Both the position numbers and the translations under genes were made by a program. A stretch of DNA of 56,971 nt, taken from positions 93,521,003 to 93,577,973 of the forward strand of contig JBOZIK010000001.1 of NCBI GenBank assembly GCA_051453625.1, read 5' to 3'. Positions 45,102 through 56,430 of this stretch are shown one piece after another; the first letter of the stretch is position 1, and every line of letters begins with the position of its first letter. Source of the DNA: Welwitschia mirabilis (taxonomy: Eukaryota > Gnetophyta > Gnetopsida > Welwitschiales). The notes beneath the pieces are model-generated. The model saw only the letters and a list, made by a program, of their open reading frames with translations, searched no databases and was not told the DNA's origin.

Positions 45102-45308
45102 TGGAATTTTAGAACCCATGTGCATAACAGGCCCAAAAACTAGGAGAAATTCTTAGGGAGCATAAATGAATAATCATTTAAATTAGCTCAAAGTTTACAT
45201 TACACAATTAAAAATATATACAAATGTCATGAGGGAAATTAGGGAAAAGAGAGGGAAAATAGGGATTGATTGTAAAAAACCACTTTAAAATGGAAAAAAT
45301 ATCCAACA
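45102..45308 (-). repeat. COP-E 5' LTR
   Basis: Direct repeat of 42662-42865, beside the PBS. Confidence 0.88.
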
Positions 45309-45679
45309 TCTTTTCAATTTCAACATTCAAAACATATTTTAAATATTACTCCCAATTCATGGTCTTTATTGCTTAACATCCTCTTATTTATAGGGCTCTA
45401 AAAGGAATTCCTATTGTGAAATAATCCTCCTAATATTGGACTCTTTTACCTAGATTCCTCTAAACATTACATATTTCTTACACCTTTATCTTTGACAAAC
45501 ATAATTTATTCCTCTCATTAAGATTCCTTTTATACTAGCTACACATGATTTCTACATGACGATTACACATGATTCCTTCATGACAATTGCACATGGAAAA
45601 CTTTATTTTCCACACAAGCATACTAAAACCTTAACAAATAGACCCCTAACTAAAATGCACATTCTTTGCCTTTATTTCA
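45309..45679 (-). repeat. Reina-like 5' LTR, outer half (right of COP-E)
   Basis: Resumes the LTR at TCTTTTCAATTTCAAC, matching the left LTR from about 38327 (CTTCTCAACTTCAAC), and continues through ACACATGATTTCTACATGA to the shared ACCCCTAACTAAAA near 45643-45655. Confidence 0.82.
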
Positions 45680-47125
45680 CCAAGGATGATCCTATATCAA
45701 ATGTATAAGACATCTATCAACTAAAGTTCTTTTTCTTCATCTAAAGGCTAAGTTAACATTGACTTAATTTTCATCCTTTCTTGTATACTCTTATATGCCA
45801 TTAAAATGATGTTGGGTATTTTTCTATTTAAGAAACAAATCCTTTTTAGAAGAAAAATGTTGATTATCCTATGTGTACAATACCTGACAGTAAATAATAG
45901 CTACTATCATAGAGTTTACACAACCTATCTTAACTTGGGAACTAATGAGACTAATGTATGTTTAGCAATTACCACACTCATAAGTGGTGTAGCCTTCTTT
46001 TGATTATTATTACTATGAGTAGACTTCTCTCTTATTTCTTTTATTTGATTGTATTAATTATTCTTATTGATTTAATTAGGTAAAGTTATAATCTTAAAAT
46101 CAACATGACCATTCTTACCACATCTCTTACACTGCCACTACGTTTTTCTCCTATCTTTCTTTAAGCTCTTGTCATGGATTATCTACTTCTTATCATGTTT
46201 CCTTTAAGTGTTTTATGAATTGTCTTTGTTTTAATGTCCTATTCAATGTTGTCTTTTATAATTACTACTATAATTTTATTCATTATGTATGCTACTAACC
46301 TTAATGTTTCTCTATGCATAAGCATCATACTACTTGTTTAAGATTTATCAAGAGTAATCAATATTTCACTCTATTTCTAAAAAGTCCATGGATTCAACCT
46401 GTCATCTCCCAATTATTTTATAATGACTTGGTCATAAGTGGGTATTTGTTGAGCACTTCTAATATTAGAGATATTACTATTTAAGAAACAAATACTTTCT
46501 AGAAGATAAATGTTGAGTAGCCTATGTGTATAACACCTAACAGTCAATAATAGCTACTATCATAGAATTTACATAACCTATCTTAACTTGGCCACCAATG
46601 AGACTAATGTATGTTTAGCAATTACCACACTCACAAGTGATGTAGCTTTATTTTGATGATTATTATTATTATTTTAAGTAGAGTTCTATCTTATCTCTTT
46701 GATTTGATTTTCTTAATTATTCTTTTTGATTTAATCATGTAAAGTCATAATCTTAAAATCAATATGACCATTCTTACCATGTCTTCGACACTGCTACTAC
46801 TTTTTTCTCCTATCTTTCTATAAGATCTACTCATGGTTTATCTACTTCTTATCATGTTTCCTTTAAGTTTTCTTTGTGTTTTATTTGTCTTAATGGCCCC
46901 TTCAATGTTGGCTTTCGTAACTACTACTATAATTTTCTTCATTATGCATGTTACAAGTCTTAATGTTTCTCTATACATAAGCATCTTACTACTTGTTTAA
47001 GATTTATTAAGAGCAATCAAGATTCTGCTCTACTTCTAAAAGGTCCATGGCATTCATCTTGTTATCTCCCACTTATGTCATAATGACTTGGTCATAAGTG
47101 GATATTACTTGAGCACTTTTAATGA
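45680..47125 (-). pseudogene. COP-D gag end/protease region with 653-bp tandem duplication
   Basis: Minus-strand copia-like gag tail: a zinc knuckle appears twice, WQCKRCGKNGHVDFKI (complement of about 46104-46140) and QCRRHGKNGHIDFKI (about 46760-46796). The last Cys of CX2CX4HX4C is Ile in both; the second copy also has the second Cys replaced by His. Both lie in a tandem duplication, 45824-46476 and 46477-47125. Beyond each knuckle a decayed protease start (DSS.. for DSG) is possible. The region would complete the COP-D element whose integrase lies at 36.9-37.8 kb, the Reina-like element being inserted between. Confidence 0.55.
45824..47125. repeat. Tandem duplication, unit about 653 bp
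   Basis: CTATTTAAGAAACAAAT occurs at 45824 and 46477. Further pairs: TAATAGCTACTATCATAGA (45894, 46548), TGAGACTAATGTATGTTTAG (45947, 46601), and ATAATGACTTGGTCATAAGT (46419, 47080). Divergence between copies is modest but spread throughout. Confidence 0.9.
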
Positions 47126-48502
47126 CAAGCATTTAAGTGGTATACTATTGTTTATGTTTTTTATTTAGGATCTTCTTAATTCCTCAAAATTTATTTATTA
47201 CTACCAAGTATTTTTTCCACTCCATTTTAAAGATTATTTATTCTATTCAACACAAAATAAACTCTTTATGTGACTTATTACTAAAAGATGCATTACGAGT
47301 CTTTACAATTTCCACTATAATGACATTTATCTATGACTAAAAGGATATAATATGCTAGAATTTCATCAATGATAATTCAACATTTAATTTCATCTTCATT
47401 CAATGATCTTAACCTTAATCAATTTTCTTATAATAGAGGTACTAAATGATGATTCTTCTCTAGGTTCCATCTAAATAACTGTTCAAACTTAGTTGTTAAA
47501 ATAAGCTAATTGTACTATCTATGTTAATTTAACTTTATGTCCAAGATGACATCAACATCTTTCTTAATGTTAATCAACATATTCACTAGTTACTTGTCTT
47601 TTTTGTTAATATTGAGTTCCAAAGAAGATGAAAAGAAATATGTGTTTTCTCATGTTCCTATTGATTTTCTTAAGAAGAAGGAAAAAAATTACATTTTTGA
47701 ATAATATAAACATAGTATTCATTTAAGATAAGTTTTAGTATGCATGGGATGTTAGATTTGTGTATTATAATTTCTTAAATACTAAAAAGATATTATCAAG
47801 TTGAGTCATATCCTTTTATAGTTTTGGACTAAATAGAACTTATAATTTTTAATCAAAATGCAAGATATCAAACAAGGCTTTTGAGAATGCAAGCATCATG
47901 AAAAAGAAAGGAAATACAAGAAGATAAGTAATCCAAAAACCAGACAGGAAATGAATTGAACCAAAAATCATAGATAAAATTAAGATGAAGATTAAAAACT
48001 TCTAAAGATCCAAGGTTCCAATGTCTTTTAAGCTCTAACTTAACTTGATAATATCCTTTTAGTATATTCCTATCATAGACAATTTCTTCATCATTAGTGC
48101 TAAAAAAAACCTGATATAGCTCTTAGCCTTTTCTAGTGTGGTGTATTACTAGAAAATTCTAGAACCTTATCTCCTAATTTTATCTAATTAAGTTTTAGAG
48201 AGTTAGATGTAAGTGCAAATCATCAATTTCTACTTTTATTAGTGATTCTATCCATTCATTAGAGATTATATTCTGATGGATAATCTCCAAGTCCTCTATA
48301 ATTTCCTTCTTCTTGGAGTTATAACTAAGTGGATTATTATTCAATAGAGTTTCTTAGGATTTTAAGATTTGGTAAACCTTCTTATTAACAATCTTAGTAA
48401 TGTCAAGAAAAATTAGGCCAATCCATTATTGAGAAATGAAGTTTTGCATTTTTAAAAATGATGAGCCAATGATCTAAATATCTGATCCTATCCTTGCCAA
48501 AG
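47126..48502. other. AT-rich stretch, no gene recognised
   Basis: Perhaps the gag N-terminus, leader or LTR of COP-D on the minus strand, but no PBS or second LTR copy was found. No other feature seen. Confidence 0.35.
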
Positions 48503-48608
48503 TATTGGACCCATTACCATCACATCAAAATCCATGACTTAGGTGAAAACTAAAACCCATCATATTTAACCAGTTGTCGAGCTAGGCATGGGGACCACAT
48601 ACCCAATA
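48503..48608 (-). repeat. TRIM 3' LTR (106 bp)
   Basis: CCATTACCATCACATCAAAA (48511-48530) pairs with CCATTACCATCACACCAAAA in the other LTR; the outer ends are the decayed TG/CA forms TATTGG and CCCAATA. Confidence 0.9.
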
Positions 48609-48694
48609 ATATCCCACTTAATCCACATGCTAAGTGCTCACATGAACTGGGAAGCCACTGGGGAGAATTGAACCTGAGACTAATCAACAACTAT

Positions 48695-48708
48695 GGCTCT
48701 AATACTAA
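48695..48708 (-). other. TRIM primer-binding site
   Basis: The complement of GGCTCTAATACTAA reads TTAGTATTAGAGCC, against TTGGTATCAGAGCC: two transitions. It abuts the 5' LTR directly. Confidence 0.85.
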
Positions 48709-48814
48709 TGTTTGAGTCCATTACCATCACACCAAAATCCATGACTTGGATGAAAACTAGAATCCATTATATTTACCCACATGTCAGGATGGCATGGGGA
48801 CTACATATCCAATA
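48709..48814 (-). repeat. TRIM 5' LTR (106 bp)
   Basis: Same length as the left LTR. Starts TGTTTGAGTCCATTACC (plus strand) and ends ACATATCCAATA. Confidence 0.9.
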
Positions 48815-49724
48815 AAAGAATGAGGGGGAAAATAAACCCATTTAAACTTACCCCTAAATCTCTCCAATCTGTAATAGACATAGTCTATGCTTGGTCTACT
48901 AGTCATGTGGATGAGAAAAATTTTTGGATGGAAGTATGAAGAAGCCCTAGATACTTCTTTGCTACTCTTAAAACTTTTAAAATAAAGGATAAGAGATTTG
49001 ATATCCTATTTCACTCACTAATAAGATATCACTATGATCTACAATAATGAGCATAGGGTCAGTCATATTTTTAAAACTCTTTTTAAAATCATTCACAAAA
49101 AATTCATACCTTATTGATGTGTTGGAGGGGCATTAGTGCTTATGAGAATTCAACATCTCTTTCCTATAATAAGTAGTGTAATGAAATTCTTATTGCTCTA
49201 GACTAGCTTCATCATTCATTTGTTTCATCATGAATTCTAGAGTTCTAATTATGTATTAGCACACATGGTAGACAGAATAATTAGGTTATACAGATAGTCG
49301 TACACTCTATTTTTTTGAGACATTCTAACCAAAGGTAAATAGTAAAGTAATGTTTATATGATATTGTAATTATAAGTTTAATTTTTTAAAAAGTTTTTTA
49401 AAAAGAAAAAAATAAAGTAATTTAAATGACATAATAAAATAGAATTAATAAACTAGCTTTTGGAAAAGTTGTGAATGTCGATAAGCTATATGTGCTATAT
49501 TCTAAAGTTTTAATATGGGGTTGTCTATTATCATGCATAAAAACTTGGAAAAGATTAACTAAAAATATATTCAACAAATAATGGATGACTAGCAAAGATG
49601 TCATCTTATTTTAAAAAGAGATACATTAAGGAGGATGTCAAACTTGAAACTTTTAACTTTTAGTAGCCATGTCTTTCACTAAAGGTAAAGCTACCATAAC
49701 TATCTAAGTGAGTAATTTTAATTA
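48815..49724. other. AT-rich stretch, no gene recognised
   Basis: A minus-strand stretch near 48900-49080 has few stops (SRASSYFHPKIFLIHM) but no motif I recognise. Nothing else supported. Confidence 0.35.
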
Positions 49725-49850
49725 TGCCTAGGGCCTCATGATAAATGAATCAAATCATCTAATATTTCAAACCCATAACCTCCTAAATATAGAGGACAAG
49801 TGTTCCAATGTTTATAATACCATCTCATTAGAAAAATGGGATAACTTACA
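49725..49850 (-). repeat. tRNA-derived SINE head (minus strand, fragment)
   Basis: On the minus strand: GATGGTATTATAAACATTGG AACACTTGTCCTC, then TTTAGGAGGTTATGGGTTTG AAATATTAG. The GGTTATGGGTTTGAAAT part is a decayed B-box (GGTTCGAATCC-like), and TGGTATTATAA an A-box-like element at suitable distance. The 'ACACTTGTCCTC ... GGAGGTC.TGGGTTCGA' pattern is common in plant SINEs. No tail or target duplication was delimited. Confidence 0.4.
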
Positions 49851-50150
49851 TCTAAATAACTATTGATTTATCATAATAGCAATACGTTTGTTAAGTTGAT
49901 CATAATCCTTAATAAGAGATTAGAAGATTAGAATAAAGAAAATAATATGTATGCATTTCATAAAAGGTTATTTAATGAAATAATTCCACAATAAACCATT
50001 TAGTTACTCTTACGATCTATATGGAATAAGTTAACAGAGGTGTAAGAATACTTTTATTGATATATAAGGGATACAATGTAGAATAGGCTAATTGATCTTA
50101 ATATCAGTCTCATTATACTTAATGACATTTAAAACTATATATAGAAATAC
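49851..50150 (+). other. AT-rich stretch upstream of the ATH-G integrase tail
   Basis: Expected to hold the integrase core if ATH-G were longer, but no readable block was found; the element is either 5'-truncated near here or too decayed. Confidence 0.35.
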
Positions 50151-50179
50151 TTGTTTAACTAAGAAATATGGAATCTAGA

Positions 50180-50560
50180 AAGAAATAAAAGGGCTATTCA
50201 ACTCAGTAACTTGGATGAAATTAAAAATGACCCTTATAAAAATGTGAAAATCAACAAGGAAAGGATGAAAAAGCTATAATATTAAAACATCCTCAAAAAA
50301 ATATTTCAATAAGGAGAACTAGTTTTATTATATAAATTATGATTACATTTGTTTCTAGGCAAATTAATTTCTAAGTGGAAAGATTTATACATGATAAAAT
50401 CGATTTTGTCGAATGGTGTATTTCTCATTCTTATATAAATATCACCAAAACTTCAAATTCAATGGTCATCTTAAATATTACCATCCAACCCTTTCATATA
50501 CTTATGAATTAATGAGACTTACAGACTTGCATGAATGGCCTTTAATAAAAATCAATAATA
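50180..50560 (+). pseudogene. ATH-G integrase C-terminal fragment
   Basis: Reads RNKRAIQLSNLDEIKNDPYK then NVKINKERMKKL*Y, GELVLLYKL*LHLFLGKLIS and KWKDLYMIKSILSNGVF. It matches the ATH-F integrase tail block for block (GELVLLYKS.LHFFSSKSVA and KWKGPFLIKKD there). Only the nucleic-acid-binding C-terminal part remains. Confidence 0.8.
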
Positions 50561-51836
50561 CACGATATTATTATCATTTAAACTAATGGTTATGATTAAG
50601 TATACTTATGGGTTTTAATGAAAATTTATGATTATTTTTAGTATGATTGTTAAAATCACATTCACTTAAGATCTTTAATTTTTGAAAATTTGGATGAAAA
50701 AAGTGGAATCTACCTTTATATTATATTCCTTATGTTTAAAGCATTTTCATAAGGATGAGATACTTTTTAACTAGGCTAATGGGTCAAGGACCCCTATTCT
50801 GTGCATAAGAAATGAATATGAGAAGAAGAATAAAAAGAAAAACATAATATTTCTTCTCTAAAGTACATTTTATTAATTACTTAATTATATTTAATTAACT
50901 ACATCAAGGCCATGGACATTCACTGGTAATGTATTTCTAACGATCTACTTATAACATAATTAACTGCATCGGGCTATAGACATTTACTGGTAATGTAGAA
51001 CTGATTTCTTCACAAAATAACATACTCAATTTGTTAGAAGAAAATCTCATAACATATATGCTTAAAATTATTACAAAAAAAAAATAACATGTATGTTGGT
51101 AGAAAAGGAACGTAATGAAAAGAAAAAGTGGGAATTATAGGCCTTATGAGTTTGATTGTCTTTAATGTTTACATTTAATATTTACTAACAATTATTAAAT
51201 TATTATAAGTTATTTGGTCAATACTATGCTTGGCTAATATCTATATCTATTAAAAATCACAATGATATAATAAGCTTATTTATTTAAATAGGTTATCTCT
51301 TTTATTCATAATTTTCATGGTTGATTACTTTTCCATATTCTCATTTTTCATTCTTACCATCTATTCCACTTTATTTCTATTTCATGATAAATAAGATCAT
51401 AAGGCATAACTATTTTTATGCATTGACCTTTTACTTAATATCCTTAATAATGAATGGCATTATAAAATGAAAATGATGATCTCTCCTTGGATAGTTTTGT
51501 TTTTTTGTCTTAAAGCTTAGTTTCATTGCTTTACATCTTTTTATTTTTCAATAAAAAAGCATGTTGAGAAAAATATTTTCTAAGGTTTTATTCTCAAACT
51601 TGTATTAATACTATATAAACTTTTAGGACAAAGTTCAATTTTTGTTAGGGAGTATGACATCCATTTTTAATAGAATTTTTCTAATTTTAATACATTATTT
51701 TTAAAACTTTATCATAAATTTTCCTAAAGATACATCATTTTTCATACTTGAGTATTTTTATTTAGACAATTTTTGCCATGTTTATCATTTTTTTTCAATG
51801 TTTTGCTAATATTCTAGTGAAAATCTAATTAGGGCA
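50560..51836 (+). other. ATH-G non-coding 3' region
   Basis: Matches 28102-29353 of ATH-F in order, for example AGTGGGAATTATAGGCCTTAT near 51126. No ORF. Confidence 0.65.
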
Positions 51837-53186
51837 TGTATTAACATGCAAAAATTAACATCCTAACCAAGTTATCGAACAAATTTAGCTTAATAAAGGA
51901 TATTAAAATAATCATTTTAGTATAAAATCATGTATTTTGTCTCTTTTAAATATTATCCAGGTATTTATCACCTTCTCATGACATTTTTAGACTACTTACT
52001 ACATTTTGAAGAATTAGATAAATATTGAAGATCATTCAGCTGAAAATACTTGCGTCAACATCTAGGTCACCTGCATTGTTGATCCTTCTGAGAAAAGCAT
52101 TTGAAAATTTACATTCTAGAATTATATTAAAGAAATAATCAAAATAAAATTATGAACTTAATTAATTTTTAGATCAATATTAACTAGCATCTTCAATGAC
52201 ATATGGTAGTGACATAGAAGATGCGTAGCAATAACATATGGCATTGTTAAGTGAGATGATATGGGAAACACATGGTAATATCAAAGGTTGACCGAAGCAT
52301 CAATGTCTAAAAGCCATGTGTTAAACTCACCATGATGATTCTCACTTAATGTAAAAATACAAAGACCCTACCTTAAGCTACATCATAAACTTTTTAACCA
52401 CTCATCTAACATAATAAGTTACAGGATTTCAACCATCTCCTACCTTATACTTGCCTATAAAAGAGCCTTGAGCCCTCATTTATAAGGATCCCTTTTTGAT
52501 TAAAAAATTAGTAGAAATCCTTGAAGTGTTATAATTAAGATGGCTTTCTAAGAATCTTCCTTGAAACTGAACTTGTTTCAAGACTAGTTCAAGGAGTCCA
52601 TACCATTCTTAGCTTCTTCCTATAATGTAATGTGATTTTTTGATTTAATAGCAAAGTAGTGCTTACTTTTATTTCAATTTGAAAATATCTTTATACTTAT
52701 AATACTTAAGCAAAAACTATATCATCAAGTTACATTATTAACTGAGTAAGTTTCTTAAGTCAGTCAGTTGGAGTTACTTTTGTGTGATGGATTTTTAGCA
52801 TTGTAAGTCCTTACTTTTTACACTTATTAAAGGGCAATGAAATTTTCGGTAACTATGAATGATATTATTTTCTCATAACTTAATCCATCATGACTTGATA
52901 TTTTAAGTTATGTTTTAGAAAATTGCATGATATCATTGAAGTAAAGAATTACTAGTGAACAAATTAAGCTAAACCTTGGAGTGAGTTTATTTTCATATCT
53001 ATTTGATTAAAGTTTCATCACAACTCTTAACTTTAAATTTTTATCTTTCTTTGAATTGTAATTGCAAGTTAGAAAAATATTTATAATTTATGTTAAGCTA
53101 CCACAATTATTCCTATGGAAGAATGATACTAGGTATTCATCTAATTTATTTTAGTTTGACTATACTACAAGATGAACACTTGTGCA
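51837..53186 (+). repeat. ATH-G 3' LTR
   Basis: Starts TGTATTAACATG after TTAGGGCA, matching TGTGTTGACATT of ATH-F, and ends near ACACTTGTGCA. Shared features include TATAAAAGAGCCTTGAGCCC (52454; ATH-F has ATCAAAGGGCCTTGAACC) and GGAAGAATGATACTAGGTA near the end. Confidence 0.78.
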
Positions 53187-55079
53187 TAAGATAATAAAAT
53201 AAGTTTTAATATTTACAAATCACAAACATCATCTACATAATGTTACAATATTATACTTTAGTATTTAAAATTATCATACTAAAATAATTGATAAAGTTTT
53301 CTTAGAACTCCATATTTATGCTTAGTTGGATTAGAGTGGGACTAAGATGGATGATCTCCTTCGAAATTTAATCTAGGATACAAAACAAAAATAAATAAAA
53401 TAAAAATAAAGTAATCAAGAATGTATGTATAGTGATAGAGCTATTTAAGTTTTTAAATAGATAATAAACATTTAAATAATAAATAAATAAAATATACTTA
53501 GAAGAAATGTAAGAAAAATTGAGAAAGGAATAATATAATTAATAATTTATTAAGATTAATTTAGCAACTAAAATATGATGTAAAAATTAAAATATACATG
53601 AATGATATAAGAATCTTTTGAAAAATCTAATTAAATAGGTAATATGACATGAAAAAGATGATCTTACATTGAAAAATATGGGATAAAGAAGAGAAAAGAA
53701 AAGGCTAGATAAGAAAGGAAAACATGTAGAGATATTTCCCAAGAGGATAATGTATGTCAATTATATTTCTTATAAAGATTCAAGATTTTTAAATTTCCAT
53801 CTAATAATGTAAGAGAGAAAAAAGTGATATTTTCACATAAAATGTAATATTTTTTTTTTTTACTAATAATAAAACTTTTAATGTCCAAATTTTTTTCTCT
53901 TCCTAAAGCATATAATTGCATGTATCTTACACATGGAAAACTTATTGGGATTGAAATGAATTATTTTTAAGGCTACATCTAGAATGAATTTAACTAATCA
54001 AATTTATGTTGCTAGGTAAAAAACCTATTATATCCATGCATTTTCCATCAATCTAGTCTAAAAATCCCAAAATTACCATAAGAGAAAAAAAAGTCTTGAA
54101 AATGAAAAAGGAATTCCACATAAAAAGGAATTCCACATTGCATAAGGTACAAAATATAAGGCTTGTAATAACCATATAATAATAGAAATGTTAAAGGATT
54201 GGGATTAACCTCTTATTTAATATGAGGAAAATATGCATGCTTCACGATTGACTCTCTTATCATTATTTTAGTAACATACATGAAAGAGATTAAATTTTAG
54301 GAAATAAAGCTTTTTAGCTTATCCATTTTTAGGTGAAGGAATGACTAAGACTCATAATTACATATGAGAATATGGCAAACCACCTATTCACCTATAGTAA
54401 TCGTAAATAAGTGGCAACCCTTATGATAATCTAGTAGCATATTATAAGATACAACATTATGATGGTTTGTTATCATAATTTACATTCTATTATAAAGTGA
54501 GATGATATGATGACAGCATTTCTTAAGAGAGAAAGTGTGTATGTATATACACATACATACACATATATAATGAGTATCTTTGGTAACTATCTATGAGGAG
54601 ACAATATTTTTAGAATTTTAATTAAAAGCTTGAGGAATCATGTCATAAGACTAGGAAAAAAACTTTAATAATTGATCCTGTTATGTTTTTCACATGGCTT
54701 TGAGATAACTAAACATTTGGATTTTCTTTTATATGTAATAAAATCAAAACTAAGAAGTATTTAGACATGATTACAGAGAATCATCCTTAAGAGAAAAGAC
54801 TCATGCATTGTGGGACTTAATGGAGGATTGATGAAATCTACTAGATTGTAAAAAGCACATAAGAATAAAGATGAGTATAATAGCATTTATCTATGTGAAA
54901 TAAGAATGATATTAATGTAAATAATGTATTAGAGGAGGATATTCTCTTCATTATAAGGAAGTGGAAGACAAGCATAATAGTGATGTCAAGAAGTTAGTGT
55001 TAGATGTATAGAAAAAAATCATAAAAAATGGTAAAAATTTAAAAGTTTTCATCATCAAGGAGTCGATGATCATTAGTGT
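53187..55079. other. AT-rich region without recognisable gene
   Basis: Low-complexity AT-rich DNA. It contains a T-run near 53850, a duplicated CATAAAAAGGAATTCCACA phrase (54117-54138), and a TATACACA/TACA simple repeat with partial hairpin symmetry (54535-54569). No coding or RNA signal seen. Confidence 0.4.
54535..54569. repeat. TATG/TACA microsatellite with hairpin symmetry
   Basis: GTGTGTATGTATATACACAT followed by ACATACACATATATA; the two halves are largely inverted. Confidence 0.75.
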
Positions 55080-56365
55080 TGAGAACCTGTTATTATTGAT
55101 TAGTTTAATGATTGTTTGTAGTTACTTAATTATGCAGAGATTTTTCAGCATTGGATGACCGATTCACATCTCTAGGTAACCAACCTATTAAAAACTATAA
55201 AACTGCTTTAGTTTCGAGGGACGAAGCCTATCCTACCAGGTGATTGAACTGATACATCAGGAACAAGACTAGTTCTAGAATGGATGACTATGCAAATCTC
55301 CTTAGGAAACTTAGTCAAAACTTCTATGAAAGATTGGGGCAAACATAGGCAACCACTCACAAAATCAAGGGTAACCATGTTACAATCTACTAAGTTTAGT
55401 TTTATAATAGTACAGGCGACCGACTAGTGATACACAGGTGATCACATGATAATCTGTGAAATCTTAGTATATTAACAGTAAGGATGACCAAATAGATAGA
55501 AACTGGCAGCTGCATGATAATCTGTAAAAGTTTAGTCTCTTAACAGTAAGGGTGACCGAATAACTTAGTTATGAGTAATTGCGTACCACCTAGAATCTAC
55601 CCTCATAAGATCAACTGATTCACCAAAGTAAGGGCAAGTAACATAAGGTCAACCGCATATTTACATAAAGGTAATTAAACATTCATCTATTTCATATTGA
55701 TAAATCTATGGCAAATAAGGGTGACCGAAGCAAAGAAATAAGGGCAACCGAATATTAAGACAATCAAGTTACTTTTCAGGTTGATCATATGAATTACAAA
55801 TGTAACCATTACATTTTTAAAGGTTCATCAAAAAACATGAAATGTTACAATGGTTTACTTTCCTTCTCTCAATGGTTACCTTGTGGACCTTTACCATTTA
55901 AGCTTCCTTCTTTTTAAAAGGAACATACCTCTTTTTGGCACATCAACGAATACGAGAAGAAAACTATCACACCATTCTATCATTGTATCTAAATGAGCTA
56001 CAAGTTTAAATTTTTGTTTTAAGTTCTTGTTGCATCATCTATTATGAGAGATTATTGTACTATTAGAATCATATCTATGCATCAGTGCATTCATCCTACT
56101 CTCTTCCTTTCATGGTTGTGGATTAGACCTAAAATCCTATGATGTTGGAATAGGTTATTAATAAGTCTAAAAACTAATCTTTGAGGTTAATATATGCCAA
56201 CCAGGGATAAGAGATCTAAGGGGCTAAAGAGTGGTGTCTATCCACCATTAAAATATCCTACATTTATGTTTTTACATTTTTTTATTTTATTTTCAGGTTT
56301 TAAAAAGGATGAATATTGGTTCTAAGACCTATTCACCCCCATATAGAGTCAATCCATAATTATCA
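55080..56365 (+). repeat. SIRE-B 5' LTR (about 1.29 kb)
   Basis: Starts TGAGAACCTG and ends ..CATAATTATCA two bases before the PBS. It matches the SIRE-A 3' LTR over its length. The array of GGGTGACCGA-like motifs between 55150 and 55790 has about 19 recognisable copies, roughly one per 35 bp. Confidence 0.88.
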
Positions 56366-56367
56366 AT

Positions 56368-56379
56368 TGGTATTAGAGC
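56368..56379 (+). other. SIRE-B primer-binding site (tRNA-iMet type)
   Basis: TGGTATTAGAGC, one transition from TGGTATCAGAGC, directly after the LTR. Confidence 0.9.
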
Positions 56380-56430
56380 AAGGTTGAGTAATAAATCCTA
56401 ACAGATCTCTGCTCTAATTAACCCTAGAAA

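Larger units (their letters stand above)
42662..45308 (-). mobile_element. COP-E: 2.65-kb non-autonomous copia-type element
   Basis: Two LTRs of 204 and 207 bp (42662-42865 and 45102-45308), a PBS (45089-45100, complement TGGTATTAGAGC) and a purine tract (complement of AACTCCTCCTT at 42866-42876) give the full minimal structure, minus strand. On the minus strand LTRs start TGTTGGATA(T) and end ..TTCCA/TTGCA. Flanks TCTTCT (left) and TCTTTT (right) may be a decayed target duplication. The 2.2-kb interior has no readable pol. It is nested inside the 5' LTR of the Reina-like element. Confidence 0.85.
37970..45679 (-). mobile_element. Reina-like chromovirus (Ty3/gypsy), internally deleted
   Basis: Two LTRs of about 740-780 bp, an initiator-Met-type PBS beside the right one (so the element is on the minus strand), gag traces, RT fragment and integrase. 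The right (5') LTR is interrupted by COP-E (42662-45308). Without COP-E the element is about 5.06 kb. An internal deletion fuses the RT fingers to the integrase finger, removing the RT active site and RNase H. Reina-like is inferred from the RT and integrase wording; no chromodomain was seen. Confidence 0.8.
48503..48814 (-). mobile_element. TRIM: complete 312-bp miniature LTR retrotransposon
   Basis: Two direct repeats of 106 bp each (48503-48608 and 48709-48814) flank a 100-bp interior. On the minus strand the element reads LTR (TATTGGATATGTAGTCCCCA ... GACTCAAACA), then directly the PBS TTAGTATTAGAGCC (complement of 48695-48708), a short interior, and a purine-rich AAGTGGGATAT before the second LTR. 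AAAG touches both outer ends (48499-48502 and 48815-48818), compatible with a target duplication. It has no coding capacity and depends on another element's proteins. Size and layout are those of TRIM/SMART elements. Confidence 0.88.
50150..53186 (+). mobile_element. ATH-G: 3' end of a second plus-strand Athila-type element
   Basis: Colinear with ATH-F from the integrase C-terminus (27650) to the LTR end (30593). It contains a readable integrase tail, the 1.3-kb non-coding 3' region and one LTR of about 1.35 kb. No left LTR, gag or RT is present in the window upstream, so the copy is truncated. Divergence from ATH-F is considerable. Confidence 0.8.
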
